Assembly: GCA_035495315.1 (NCBI GenBank) | Contig: DATJGF010000229.1 | Coordinates: 62,001-126,000 of the forward strand | Length of the DNA: 64,000 nt | Origin: DATJGF01 sp035495315 | GTDB lineage: Bacteria; Verrucomicrobiota; Verrucomicrobiia; Limisphaerales; UBA8199 | Direction of reading: 5' to 3' | Part shown: one piece after another, positions 9,058 through 17,985 of the stretch | Position numbering within the stretch: position 1 is the first letter of the stretch | Layout: each line of letters starts with the position of its first letter | Made by a program: the position numbers and the translations under genes | The notes under the pieces: model-generated | Told to the model about the DNA's origin: nothing | Database searches by the model: none | What the model saw: the letters and a program-made list of their open reading frames with translations, nothing else

Positions 9058-9105
9058 AGAGTTCCGGGCTTCTCTCGGAATTGGGTTCTTCGGCCTGCGG
9101 ATCTT
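9058..9105. repeat. TTCGG-rich dispersed repeat
   Basis: GAGTTCCGGGCTTCTCTCGG and TTCTTCGGCCTGCGG resemble the repeats at 16086-16140 and 31905-32008. It sits in the gap before the minus-strand oxidoreductase stop. Confidence 0.4.
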
Positions 9106-9107
9106 GC

Positions 9108-10055
9108 TCAAATCCGCAGAAGGATCTTCCCCTGCGTATGTCCGCTTTGGCTTAGCTCCTGCGCCTTGCGCGCTTCGCTGAGCGGGAGAACGGCTTCGAT
9201 AAACACTTTCACCTGGCCCCTCACGACCAGGTCGGCGATCTGCGCAAGTTGATCGCGACGGGCAAGATCACAGCGTAGGAATACTCCGCGCGCGCCACGG
9301 GCCGCCGCTAACGCCTCGGACGGCGGTTGTACAATAGAAACCAAAACGCCGCCTCTCTTTAGGGCGTTCCAGGATCGCTGTTGTGTTTCCCCGCCGATTG
9401 TATCCAGGACAAGATCGGCGTCTCGCACCACCTCTTCAAAGCGCCTGGTGCGGTAATCCACCACTTCGTCGACCCCTAATTGCCGGATGAAATCAAGATG
9501 CCTCCCCGACCCGGTGCCAATGATGTAGGCGCCTTTCCAACGCGCGAACTGCACAGCAAAACTGCCGACACCTCCTGCCGCTGCGTGAATCAGCACCTTT
9601 TGTCCACCGCGCAAACCGCCGGCATCGAACAGGGTTTGCCAGGCGGTTAGCCCCGCCACCGGTAACGCGGCCGCCTGAAAATGGTCCAGCTCGGGCGGCT
9701 TCTCGGTCACGTGAGTCACTGGTGCCAGGGCGAATTCGGCATAACTTCCGCTCTCATCGGAGGCGGTGCCGAACACAGGTTCCCCCACCCGGAATTCGGT
9801 CACACCGGGACCGAGCGCTTCGACCACCCCGGTAAAGTCACTGCCCATGATCGACGGGAGTGGGATTTTGCCTAAATGTCCTTCGCGAATTTTCCAATCG
9901 ACCGGGTTCACACCTGCAGCATGCACCTGGACCAGTAGTTCGTCTGCGTTAGGTTCGGGCCGTGGCACCTCTTCCAGCCGCAGTACCTCCGGTCCACCGA
10001 AAGAATGAATCCTCACGGCTTTTATTGTCGCCGTCGTAGTCGCAATCGCTGACAT
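9108..10055 (-). CDS. NADP-dependent alcohol dehydrogenase / quinone oxidoreductase (MDR family)
   Basis: 315 residues, usual for zinc-free medium-chain reductases. An N-terminal GroES-like domain carries HAAGVNPVDWKIREG and GSDFTGVVEALGPGV; the Rossmann part carries HAAAGGVGSFAVQFAR, the NADPH-binding motif of quinone oxidoreductase-like members. No zinc-binding cysteine cluster is seen. Such enzymes reduce quinones, enones or similar electrophiles. The start at 10055 is supported by a GGGAGGG ribosome-binding sequence about 5 bases upstream. It stands alone, with repeats on both sides. Confidence 0.88.
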   Translation of the reverse strand: MSAIATTTATIKAVRIHSFGGPEVLRLEEVPRPEPNADELLVQVHAAGVNPVDWKIREGHLGKIPLPSIMGSDFTGVVEALGPGVTEFRVGEPVFGTASDESGSYAEFALAPVTHVTEKPPELDHFQAAALPVAGLTAWQTLFDAGGLRGGQKVLIHAAAGGVGSFAVQFARWKGAYIIGTGSGRHLDFIRQLGVDEVVDYRTRRFEEVVRDADLVLDTIGGETQQRSWNALKRGGVLVSIVQPPSEALAAARGARGVFLRCDLARRDQLAQIADLVVRGQVKVFIEAVLPLSEARKAQELSQSGHTQGKILLRI

Positions 10056-10197
10056 TATACCCTCCCGCGTTGAAATGATATTTCCTAAAAACCCTAGAGT
10101 AACCTAGTCCAGTGGTGGCAAGGATCAAGGCGCGGGAAACAGTTTTGCTATGGTCGCCGTGCAAGCGTTAAGATATTTGAGGATTGAGCCCAGGCGT

Positions 10198-10242
10198 GCA
10201 GGTTGGAAACCTGCGGTACAGCAGAGTGAAACTCTGCGCTAC
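10198..10242 (-). repeat. REP-like two-hairpin element, copy C
   Basis: Read on the minus strand, the first hairpin equals that of copies A, B and D; the second is GCAGGTT-TCC-AACCTGC, a different but fully paired 7-bp stem. It lies between the oxidoreductase and RNase R genes. Confidence 0.85.
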
Positions 10243-10286
10243 AATGGTCTGCAAGCCGGTGAAAGCGTGAGCATCCCTGAGTGACG

Positions 10287-12443
10287 CTAGTGCTGGCGGC
10301 GAAGCTGCTTTTTGGGCCGACCCGCCGCCTTTTCCTGGACCAGCTTGAAGTCGACTTGCTTCTTAAATGTATCGACTTTAGCAACTTGGACACTGACTTT
10401 GTCTCCAAGTTTTATTACGCGGCGGGACCGTCGGCCCACCAACTGCACTCGCGCAGGATCAAACACAAAGAAGTCGTCCTCGACAGACGACAAATGGACC
10501 AGTCCACTCATGCCAAGTTCATCAACGTCGACAAAGAAACCAAAATTTCGGACCTCGGTGACGAGGGCTTTATACACTTCGAACTTTCCGGTGCGAAGTT
10601 GGTCGTTGAGAAAAGCCAGGAGCTTTACGTTCTTGCTGTCTCGTTCGGCATCATCGGAATTACGCTCCGTTTCTGAGATATGTTCGGCGATTGTTTCAAG
10701 GCCATTGCGCGCCTGGGCTGAATTGGCGAACAGCGCCCGATGCACTACCAGATCGGCATAGCGGCGGATCGGAGAGGTGAAATGCGCGTAGTCCTTCTTA
10801 TTCAGGCCGTAATGACCTAAAGCTTGAACCTCATATCGCGCGCGTTTGAGCGAGCGTAGAAATCCAATTTTCAGCGCCGGACCGATCGGCGAAGTATTTA
10901 AGCGTTGCAGCAGGCGTTGGACCTCAGTCCGGCGTGCCAGGTTCCCGCAATGCACCTTGTGGCATAACACCTCCTCGCGGTATTCGCGCAACCTGCGCTC
11001 ATCGGGGGGCTCGTGCACGCGGTGGATAGCGGGACGCCGCTGGCGTTGCAGCTGCGCCGCAACGGCCTCATTGGCCAGAAGCATGAATTCTTCAATCAAC
11101 TGATGAGAGGCGTCGCTGGCCACCTTCTCGATCCTCGCGATACGACCCCGATCGTCGAGCAATAGTTTGGTTTCGGGAAAGTCGAGGTCCAACGCACCCA
11201 TCCTAAACCGCTCGCGGCGCAGTCGTTGCGCCACCTGATGCGCGTCGTGCAGCATACCTTCGATCGAATCAACCGGATTGCGGTGCAGAATGTCCAACAC
11301 CTGCTTGTAGTTGTACCGCCGCTGGGAACGAATAACGGCAGGATAAAATTCACTTTTGAGCGGCTTTCCCTCCGCATTGAGCAAAAACTCGACGCATTTG
11401 GTGAGGCGCTCGACCTGCGGTTTGAGCGAACACAGCTCATTACTCAAGGCCTCGGGAAGCATCGGGATTACGCGGTCCACTAAGTAAGTGGAATTGCCGC
11501 GATGTTGGGCTTCCTTATCCAGGCGAGTACCGGGCTGCACATAATGCGAGACATCGGCAATGTGCACCCAGAGCCGCCATTGGTTGCCGACCCGTTGGAG
11601 GCAAATGGCGTCGTCAAAATCCTTTGCATCCTCCGGATCAATAGTGATCACGGGGTGCGTACGGCAATCGGTGCGGCCGCGAAATTCCTGTTCGGTTGGC
11701 GCTGCGGATCCGCGCTGAGCAATCGAACTGGCTTCAGCCAAAACTTCGCTCGGGAAACGTAACGGCAGGTCGTATTGGCGAATAACCGACAGTAGATCGA
11801 CTCCCTCGGCATCAGCCGGTCCGAGCACTTCGATAATTTCTCCTTCGGGGTTGGTATGTCGCGATTCCCATTCATGCAACTCGACGACGACTTTGTCGTC
11901 AAGCCGAGCGGGGCGCCCAACATCCTTCGGCTCGGGGACATAAATGTCATGGGGAATGCGCGGATCGTCCGGAATAACATAGAGAAATCGAGCGCTGCGA
12001 CGCAGGGTGCCTACGAGCCGCTTGCGTTTCCGTTCAAGGATTCGGACCACGGCGCCGGTCAATTGATCCTGGTCGCTACGGCGAAGCCCGCGAGGGAGAA
12101 CCTCCAGCCTCACCAATACCTTGTCGCCGTCTAACGCCGTCGACGTGGCGCTCTCCGGCACTACAATTTCGGGTAAATCTGCCTGGTCCGGGCGAACGAA
12201 CCCGCGTCCTTTGCGGTTGGTCCGAATAACACCAGAAACGAGATCAGCCTCCCGGGTTTTGATGTAGCGGCCCTTCTTGGTGCGGATGATTTGGCCATCG
12301 CGCTCGAGTGATTGCAGGATTCGCTCCAATTCAGTTCGTCGCTGGGGCGGGAGACGCAGCCGGATGAGGAGTTCATCGACCGTAGCTGGCGAATAATCGG
12401 CTCGGTTGAATATTTTTAAGAGCCTCTCTCTAAATTGGTCCAT
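10287..12443 (-). CDS. rnr: ribonuclease R
   Basis: 718 residues. It begins with a winged-helix segment (about 1-65, ending RTKKGRYI), then cold-shock-like OB domains, then the RNB catalytic domain with DPEDAKDFDDA (269-279), whose aspartates bind Mg2+, and GLNKKDYAHFTSPIRRYADL further on. An S1 domain (KALVTEVRNFGFFVDVDELGMSGLVH) and a basic lysine-rich tail finish it. This hydrolytic 3'-5' exoribonuclease degrades structured RNA and helps in RNA quality control. It is divergent from pyruvate carboxylase with a gap of less than 100 bases. Confidence 0.95.
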   Translation of the reverse strand: MDQFRERLLKIFNRADYSPATVDELLIRLRLPPQRRTELERILQSLERDGQIIRTKKGRYIKTREADLVSGVIRTNRKGRGFVRPDQADLPEIVVPESATSTALDGDKVLVRLEVLPRGLRRSDQDQLTGAVVRILERKRKRLVGTLRRSARFLYVIPDDPRIPHDIYVPEPKDVGRPARLDDKVVVELHEWESRHTNPEGEIIEVLGPADAEGVDLLSVIRQYDLPLRFPSEVLAEASSIAQRGSAAPTEQEFRGRTDCRTHPVITIDPEDAKDFDDAICLQRVGNQWRLWVHIADVSHYVQPGTRLDKEAQHRGNSTYLVDRVIPMLPEALSNELCSLKPQVERLTKCVEFLLNAEGKPLKSEFYPAVIRSQRRYNYKQVLDILHRNPVDSIEGMLHDAHQVAQRLRRERFRMGALDLDFPETKLLLDDRGRIARIEKVASDASHQLIEEFMLLANEAVAAQLQRQRRPAIHRVHEPPDERRLREYREEVLCHKVHCGNLARRTEVQRLLQRLNTSPIGPALKIGFLRSLKRARYEVQALGHYGLNKKDYAHFTSPIRRYADLVVHRALFANSAQARNGLETIAEHISETERNSDDAERDSKNVKLLAFLNDQLRTGKFEVYKALVTEVRNFGFFVDVDELGMSGLVHLSSVEDDFFVFDPARVQLVGRRSRRVIKLGDKVSVQVAKVDTFKKQVDFKLVQEKAAGRPKKQLRRQH

Positions 12444-12539
12444 CCGGCAAAGCTCTGATGAGGCGAGAGCAGAAGCAAATCAATTCATGCATAGAGTTTT
12501 TGCTGTTTGCTCAACTTGTTGTTATCATGGCCGTTCGAT

Positions 12540-15500
12540 ATGCCACCTGAGAAAACAGAAGAATCCCCTTGTCCGGAAAACCTGAAGCGCTTTACCAAGC
12601 TACTGGCGGCGAACCGTTCGGAAATTGCTATCCGCATTTTTCGGGCCGCGACTGATCTGGGACTGCGGACGGTGGCGATCTATGCTCAAGAAGACCGGTT
12701 CAGTATTCACCGATTTAAAGCGGATGAGGCTTATCAGGTTGCGCCCGGAAAAGGACCCGTCGCGGCTTATCTGGATATCCCGAGTATCATCGCCACTGCC
12801 AAGGCCTCCGGGGCTGAGGCCATTCACCCAGGCTACGGCTTCCTTAGTGAAAACCCCGAATTCGCCCGAGCTTGCGCTGAGGCCGGGATTGCCTTCGTCG
12901 GCCCCCGTCCCGAACTGCTGGAGATGATGGGCGACAAAACCGCTGCCCGGGCCATCGCTCGACGTATTCAGGTGCCTACGCTCCCGGGAACGGAAGAACC
13001 TATTTCTGAGCGCGAAGCGGCGTTGAAAATCGCCGGCGAAATCGGCTTTCCGCTCATTATCAAAGCGGCATTTGGCGGAGGTGGGCGAGGCATGCGCGTG
13101 GTTCAAAAGCAAACTGACCTGGCGCGCTTGCTGGACGAAGCGCAACTCGAAGCCGGGAGCACATTTGGCAATCCCGCGGTCTTTCTTGAGAAGTACATTC
13201 CGCACGCCAAACACATCGAGGTGCAAATTCTGGGGGATCACTATGGCAACGTAATTCATTTGCATGAACGCGATTGCTCTGTGCAACGCCGCCATCAAAA
13301 AGTGGTTGAGGTCGCGCCCAGCTTCGGTTTGCCGGAAAAGGTCATCAAGGAGTTATGCGACGCCGCGGTGCGCATTGCGCACAAAATCCGCTATGAGAAC
13401 GCCGGCACGATCGAGTTCCTTTACGACCTCGATCGTCACGAATGGTTCTTCATCGAGATGAACCCACGCATTCAGGTCGAGCACACTGTAACGGAGGTGA
13501 TCACGGGACTGGATTTGGTTCGCGCGCAGATTCTAATTACCCAGGGACATCCGTTGCACAGCACCGAAGTCGGCATGCCGACACAGGAACGCATCGCCCG
13601 CAACGGCTTCGCCATCCAATGCCGAATCACGACCGAGGACCCGGAGAATAAATTCACGCCCGATTATGGCAGGATCCTGGCCTATCGCTCCACGGGCGGT
13701 TTCGGCATCCGTCTGGACGGCGGCATGGGCTACGCCGGAGCCGTCATCACTCCCTTTTACGATTCGTTGCTGGTCAAGGTGATTTCTTCCGCGCATTCCT
13801 GGGATCTTGCTCGCCATCGTATGGACCGAGCCCTACGCGAATTTCGAATCCGTGGACTCAAGACCAACATCCCTTTCCTGGAAAACGTCATCAATAACCG
13901 GATTTTCGCTGAAGGGCGCGCGACGACGACATTGGTCGACAGCACACCGGAATTATATGCGTTCAACCCAAAGCGCGATCGCGCGACCAAACTGCTGAAT
14001 TACCTCGGCAATATCATCGTCAATGACAATCCCCACGCGAAAGGTTTCAAACCGGGCAGAATTTTTGAAGCAGCTAAAGTTCCGTCGTTCGATCCACAGG
14101 CACGCATCCCGAGGGGCACCCGAGACCTGCTGCTCGAACTAGGGCCCAAAAAGTTCGCCGCCTGGACGAGTAAACAAAAAAGGCTGCTCATCACCGACAC
14201 GACATTTCGTGACGCCCATCAGTCGCTCATGGCAACGCGCCTGCGCACCTACGACATGCTGGCCTGTACCGCGCCGTTGGCCCGCCGGCTCGGCGGGCTC
14301 GAAAATGGCCTCTTCTCTCTCGAAATGTGGGGGGGTGCTACTTTCGACGCGACCATGCGGTTCCTGACGGAAGATCCCTGGGATCGGCTCCGCCAAATGC
14401 GGGCCGCTATTCCCAATATATGCTTCCAAATGCTTTTCCGGGGCTCAAACGCCGTCGGCTATTCCAATTACCCCCGGAACGTGGTCGCCGGCTTGGTGAA
14501 ACACGCCGCCGCTTCGGGCATGGATATTTTCCGCATCTTTGATTCGCTAAATTATGTGCCGAATCTGCGGGTCGCCATGGAAGCCGTGCAGGACACACAC
14601 GCGATTTGCGAGGCGGCGATCTGCTATACCGGCAATATTCTCGACGACCGCCGGGACAAATACTCTCTGAATTATTATGTAAAGCTTGCGCGGGAACTCG
14701 AAAAGACGGGGGCTCATTTCCTGGCCATTAAGGACATGGCAGGCCTGTGCCGTCCTTTTGCCGCACGTAAACTCGTCAAGGCCTTAAAGGCCGAGGTTGG
14801 CTTGCCGATCCATTTTCACACGCATGACACGAGCGGGATTAGCGCTGCCAGTGTGCTTCAAGCCGGCGAAGCCGGTGCGGATGTCGTCGATTTGGCAATC
14901 GCCTCGATGTCCGGCAGCACCAGCCAGCCCAATCTCAATTCGATTGTCGCGGCGCTCCAGCACACCCCACGCGATACCAAACTCGATCTCGCCGGGCTTA
15001 ACGAGTTCTCCGATTACTGGGAAAAAGTCCGCGAATACTACTTCCCGTTCGACCTGGCGCCGCGGACGGGAAGCGCCGAGGTGTACCTGCACGAGATGCC
15101 AGGGGGCCAATACACCAATCTCCGCGAACAGGCCGCCAGCATGGGGGTCGCGCAGCGCTGGCCCGAGATTGCCCGCTTCTATGCTGAAGTTAACCTCCTC
15201 TTCGGTGACATCGTCAAAGTGACTCCTTCCTCAAAAGTGGTCGGTGACATGGCTCTGTTTCTCTTCAGCCGCGGCATCCAGCCCGCCGATGTGGTCAATT
15301 TGGAACCGGGCGTCACTCCGTTCCCGGAGAGTGTACTCGATATGTTTAACGGCGGACTCGGTTGGCCACCCGGCGGCTGGCCCGAGCCGGTCTGGAAAGT
15401 CGTGCTCGGTGAAAAGAGATTCAAAGAGGCTAAGGCTCGTTATCAAGCTTCACTTATGGCGGGCAGTGCTGCTGAGACCGAGCGCGAAGTCGATCTGGAG

Positions 15501-16076
15501 AAATTGCGAGCCGAACTTTCTGCCAAACTGAAACGTCCAGCGTCAGATGACGACCTTTATTGTCATCTGATGTATCCGCAAGTCTTTGCCACATTCGATA
15601 AGCACCGGCACGATTTCAGTGACGTAAGCCTCCTTCCGACGCCGGCGTTTTTTTACGGCTTGCAGCCACGCCAGGAAATCAATGTGACGATTGAACCGGG
15701 CAAGACTTTAATCATCCGCCTGGTAAACGTCGGGGAACCGGAGAAAGATGGGCGGCGTACTGTGACTTACGAGTTAAACGGGATGACCCGTGAAGCTTTC
15801 ATCGCGGATAAACATCTTGCCCCGAAAATCAAACATCGGCCGAAAGCCGACTTGACCGATCTACGCCAGGTTCCTGCTCCTATTCCCGGACTCATTGCCA
15901 GCATTGCCGTCAGCGTCGGACACAAGGTTAACAAAGGCGACAAACTCCTGATGATGGAGGCCATGAAGATGCAAACTACCGTCTCGGCGCCCGTTGATGG
16001 CGTGGTGGAAGAGGTTTTCGTTGCTTTAGGCGATACCGTCGAGAGCAAAGATCTGCTTTTGAAACTTAGGGCTTAG
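12540..16076 (+). CDS. pyc: pyruvate carboxylase
   Basis: 1178 residues from the ATG at 12540; a TTG at 12507 would extend it by 11 residues that look unlike the family start. Domain order is complete: biotin carboxylase (about 20-470, with FGGGGRGMRVV and EMNPRIQVEHTVTE), carboxyltransferase (about 540-830, with DTTFRDAHQSLMATRLRT and HFHTHDTSG), and a C-terminal biotinyl domain with MEAMKMQ, whose lysine (about 1143) takes biotin. The enzyme makes oxaloacetate from pyruvate, bicarbonate and ATP, refilling the citrate cycle. It ends convergently with the ABC transporter genes. Confidence 0.95.
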   Translation: MPPEKTEESPCPENLKRFTKLLAANRSEIAIRIFRAATDLGLRTVAIYAQEDRFSIHRFKADEAYQVAPGKGPVAAYLDIPSIIATAKASGAEAIHPGYGFLSENPEFARACAEAGIAFVGPRPELLEMMGDKTAARAIARRIQVPTLPGTEEPISEREAALKIAGEIGFPLIIKAAFGGGGRGMRVVQKQTDLARLLDEAQLEAGSTFGNPAVFLEKYIPHAKHIEVQILGDHYGNVIHLHERDCSVQRRHQKVVEVAPSFGLPEKVIKELCDAAVRIAHKIRYENAGTIEFLYDLDRHEWFFIEMNPRIQVEHTVTEVITGLDLVRAQILITQGHPLHSTEVGMPTQERIARNGFAIQCRITTEDPENKFTPDYGRILAYRSTGGFGIRLDGGMGYAGAVITPFYDSLLVKVISSAHSWDLARHRMDRALREFRIRGLKTNIPFLENVINNRIFAEGRATTTLVDSTPELYAFNPKRDRATKLLNYLGNIIVNDNPHAKGFKPGRIFEAAKVPSFDPQARIPRGTRDLLLELGPKKFAAWTSKQKRLLITDTTFRDAHQSLMATRLRTYDMLACTAPLARRLGGLENGLFSLEMWGGATFDATMRFLTEDPWDRLRQMRAAIPNICFQMLFRGSNAVGYSNYPRNVVAGLVKHAAASGMDIFRIFDSLNYVPNLRVAMEAVQDTHAICEAAICYTGNILDDRRDKYSLNYYVKLARELEKTGAHFLAIKDMAGLCRPFAARKLVKALKAEVGLPIHFHTHDTSGISAASVLQAGEAGADVVDLAIASMSGSTSQPNLNSIVAALQHTPRDTKLDLAGLNEFSDYWEKVREYYFPFDLAPRTGSAEVYLHEMPGGQYTNLREQAASMGVAQRWPEIARFYAEVNLLFGDIVKVTPSSKVVGDMALFLFSRGIQPADVVNLEPGVTPFPESVLDMFNGGLGWPPGGWPEPVWKVVLGEKRFKEAKARYQASLMAGSAAETEREVDLEKLRAELSAKLKRPASDDDLYCHLMYPQVFATFDKHRHDFSDVSLLPTPAFFYGLQPRQEINVTIEPGKTLIIRLVNVGEPEKDGRRTVTYELNGMTREAFIADKHLAPKIKHRPKADLTDLRQVPAPIPGLIASIAVSVGHKVNKGDKLLMMEAMKMQTTVSAPVDGVVEEVFVALGDTVESKDLLLKLRA

Positions 16077-16085
16077 CAATGATTA

Positions 16086-16140
16086 AACCCGGATTCCGGG
16101 CTGCTTTCGGCGCTCGGGGATTCGGCCTTCGGATTTCGGC
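16086..16140. repeat. TTCGG-rich dispersed repeat between convergent genes
   Basis: GGATTCCGGGCTGCTTTCGG and CTTCGGATTTCGG units occupy nearly all the space between the ends of pyc and the ABC transporter gene. Related to runs at 3496, 9058 and 31905. Confidence 0.5.
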
Positions 16141-17985
16141 TTAGTGACGGACACTCGCCGTATTCTGCACCCGATACGCTGCTGCTTGAATCCCGTACAA
16201 TTCGGCATAGGAGCCACCTTTAGCGAGTAACTCCTGATGGCTGCCGACCTCGACCACGCGCGCGCCATCCAGTACCACAATCAGATCGGCCATGCGGACC
16301 GTACTGAAACGATGCGACACCAGGATTATGATTCGGTCAGTTGCTATGTCAGAATCATTGCTCGAAATGTGCCCGTTACGCGCGACCGCAGCATAGCGCT
16401 CAAACAGCGCGTGCTCGGTTTCCGCATCGAGCGCCGCCGTCGGTTCATCGAGAACGATCAAGAGAGGTCGATCGCGCATAAAACCACGCGCCAACGCAAA
16501 CTTTTGCCATTGGCCGAAACTGACATCGACGCCGCCGGGCCAGGTCTGGCCAAGTTGCGTGTCGAGTCCTTCATTCAATCCATCAACTACGTCTCCGGCG
16601 CCGGCGCGCGCGACAGCCGTTGATACTGCCGGCAGATCCTCCAGGCGTGACACATCCCCGAGCCCGACAGTATGGCGGGCGCGAAATTCGAAGCGGAAGA
16701 AGTCTTGAAATGCACCGGCCAACCGCGCGCGCCATTTGTCCGCGGGCATACGGGCGAGGTCTGTCCCATCAACAAGAATTCGGCCTGAGTCGGGGTGGTA
16801 CATCCGGCAAAGCAACTTCACCAGGGTGCTTTTTCCAGCGCCGTTCTCACCGACAATCGCCACGACGCTCCCGGCGGGCAACTCCAGACTAACGTCTTCG
16901 AGTGCGCATTTCTCCGTTCCTGGATAGCTAAAAGAAACATGTTCCAATCGAATGCCATGGGTCAGGCGCTCAGGCACGGGCGCGTCTGTGTTCTCGGTCA
17001 GCTTCGTAGCATAATCCTCGAGCCACGCCAGGCGTCGCGAGCCTTCCAGCCAGAAACCGCGCAAGAAACCAATCTCACCAACGGTTGCGCCGATATACGC
17101 GGAGAGTCGCGAGCCTGCAGCCAGGACGAGCAGCACTTGCGCTGCGGTTCCCTGCAGATAGGAACAAACAAAAACCACCGCGCCAATGTAACCGGCACCA
17201 AAGATTGCCCAGGCAAGCGTATGCCAAAAGGCACTGTGCCAGCGGGCGTGCGAAACCAACGCGTACCAGGCTTGCCACGCCTCGCGCCGCTTCTCTAATA
17301 AACGCCCGCCGATTCCCGTCACCCGCACTTCTTTGCCCGGCGGAGCCGTCGTTGCGACTTCAAACAGATGTCGCGCCAGCCGCCGTGACGGGGCGCCACG
17401 TTCCTCGGCAGCGCGTTCAATTCCCGGACGCCAGGTCGAGGTGAACACAGTGGGGAGAGCAAAGGCCGCGAGCAATCCGAGCAGCGGATGAATCGAAACC
17501 AATAACAGGACAGTAACTGTCAGCCTGAGAATCCACCCACAGGTTGAAAACAGCGACATGTACATGTGGTCCAATACAAATACCTGGTCGCGGAGCATCG
17601 CCAGGCGATCCAGGTATTCCGGCCGTTCCTGGTGGGCAATGGTGATCACCGAAGCCTGCAATTGAGCTACCAGCGACTCCAAAGCGATAGTCAACCGGTC
17701 ACGAAACCGACGCTGCGTGCGATCGCTGATAACGCGCAAAAACCAGGTCCCGGCAGCCGATACACCCAGGCCAATAGCAGCGCCGATCAACAACCCTCGG
17801 CTCGCACGCGCAACGCCGTCCGCCAATAGTTTCAGCCACAAAGCCATCAGCGCGTCGGGTAATGCCGCGAGCAATGCCATCGCAAATGCGATCGGCAGCA
17901 ACAACGGCTCGGCCTGGTAACCACGCTTAAAAGCGCGCCACATCGAAGACCACGCACCGGGCATTGGGTCGATCGGCTTAGTCAA
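16141..17985 (-). CDS. ABC exporter half-transporter with degenerate signature motif
   Basis: 614 residues. Membrane domain with about six hydrophobic segments (first 330 residues), then an ATPase domain with Walker A GENGAGKST, Q-loop FQDFFRF, Walker B LLIVLDEPTAALD and switch histidine LVSHRFSTV. The ABC signature reads VSFGQWQKFALARG in place of LSGGQ, whereas its partner keeps LSGGQWQR; heterodimeric exporters often have one such degenerate site. The start is a TTG at 17985 preceded by AAGGAGAG about four bases away; it overlaps the stop of the upstream ABC gene. An ATG further upstream (18060) would lie deep in that gene. Substrate unknown. Confidence 0.85.
   Translation of the reverse strand: MTKPIDPMPGAWSSMWRAFKRGYQAEPLLLPIAFAMALLAALPDALMALWLKLLADGVARASRGLLIGAAIGLGVSAAGTWFLRVISDRTQRRFRDRLTIALESLVAQLQASVITIAHQERPEYLDRLAMLRDQVFVLDHMYMSLFSTCGWILRLTVTVLLLVSIHPLLGLLAAFALPTVFTSTWRPGIERAAEERGAPSRRLARHLFEVATTAPPGKEVRVTGIGGRLLEKRREAWQAWYALVSHARWHSAFWHTLAWAIFGAGYIGAVVFVCSYLQGTAAQVLLVLAAGSRLSAYIGATVGEIGFLRGFWLEGSRRLAWLEDYATKLTENTDAPVPERLTHGIRLEHVSFSYPGTEKCALEDVSLELPAGSVVAIVGENGAGKSTLVKLLCRMYHPDSGRILVDGTDLARMPADKWRARLAGAFQDFFRFEFRARHTVGLGDVSRLEDLPAVSTAVARAGAGDVVDGLNEGLDTQLGQTWPGGVDVSFGQWQKFALARGFMRDRPLLIVLDEPTAALDAETEHALFERYAAVARNGHISSNDSDIATDRIIILVSHRFSTVRMADLIVVLDGARVVEVGSHQELLAKGGSYAELYGIQAAAYRVQNTASVRH

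Noticed and set aside
12600..13298. 232-codon minus-strand frame opposite pyruvate carboxylase
   Set aside because: It lies wholly opposite the conserved biotin carboxylase domain and has no recognisable motif.
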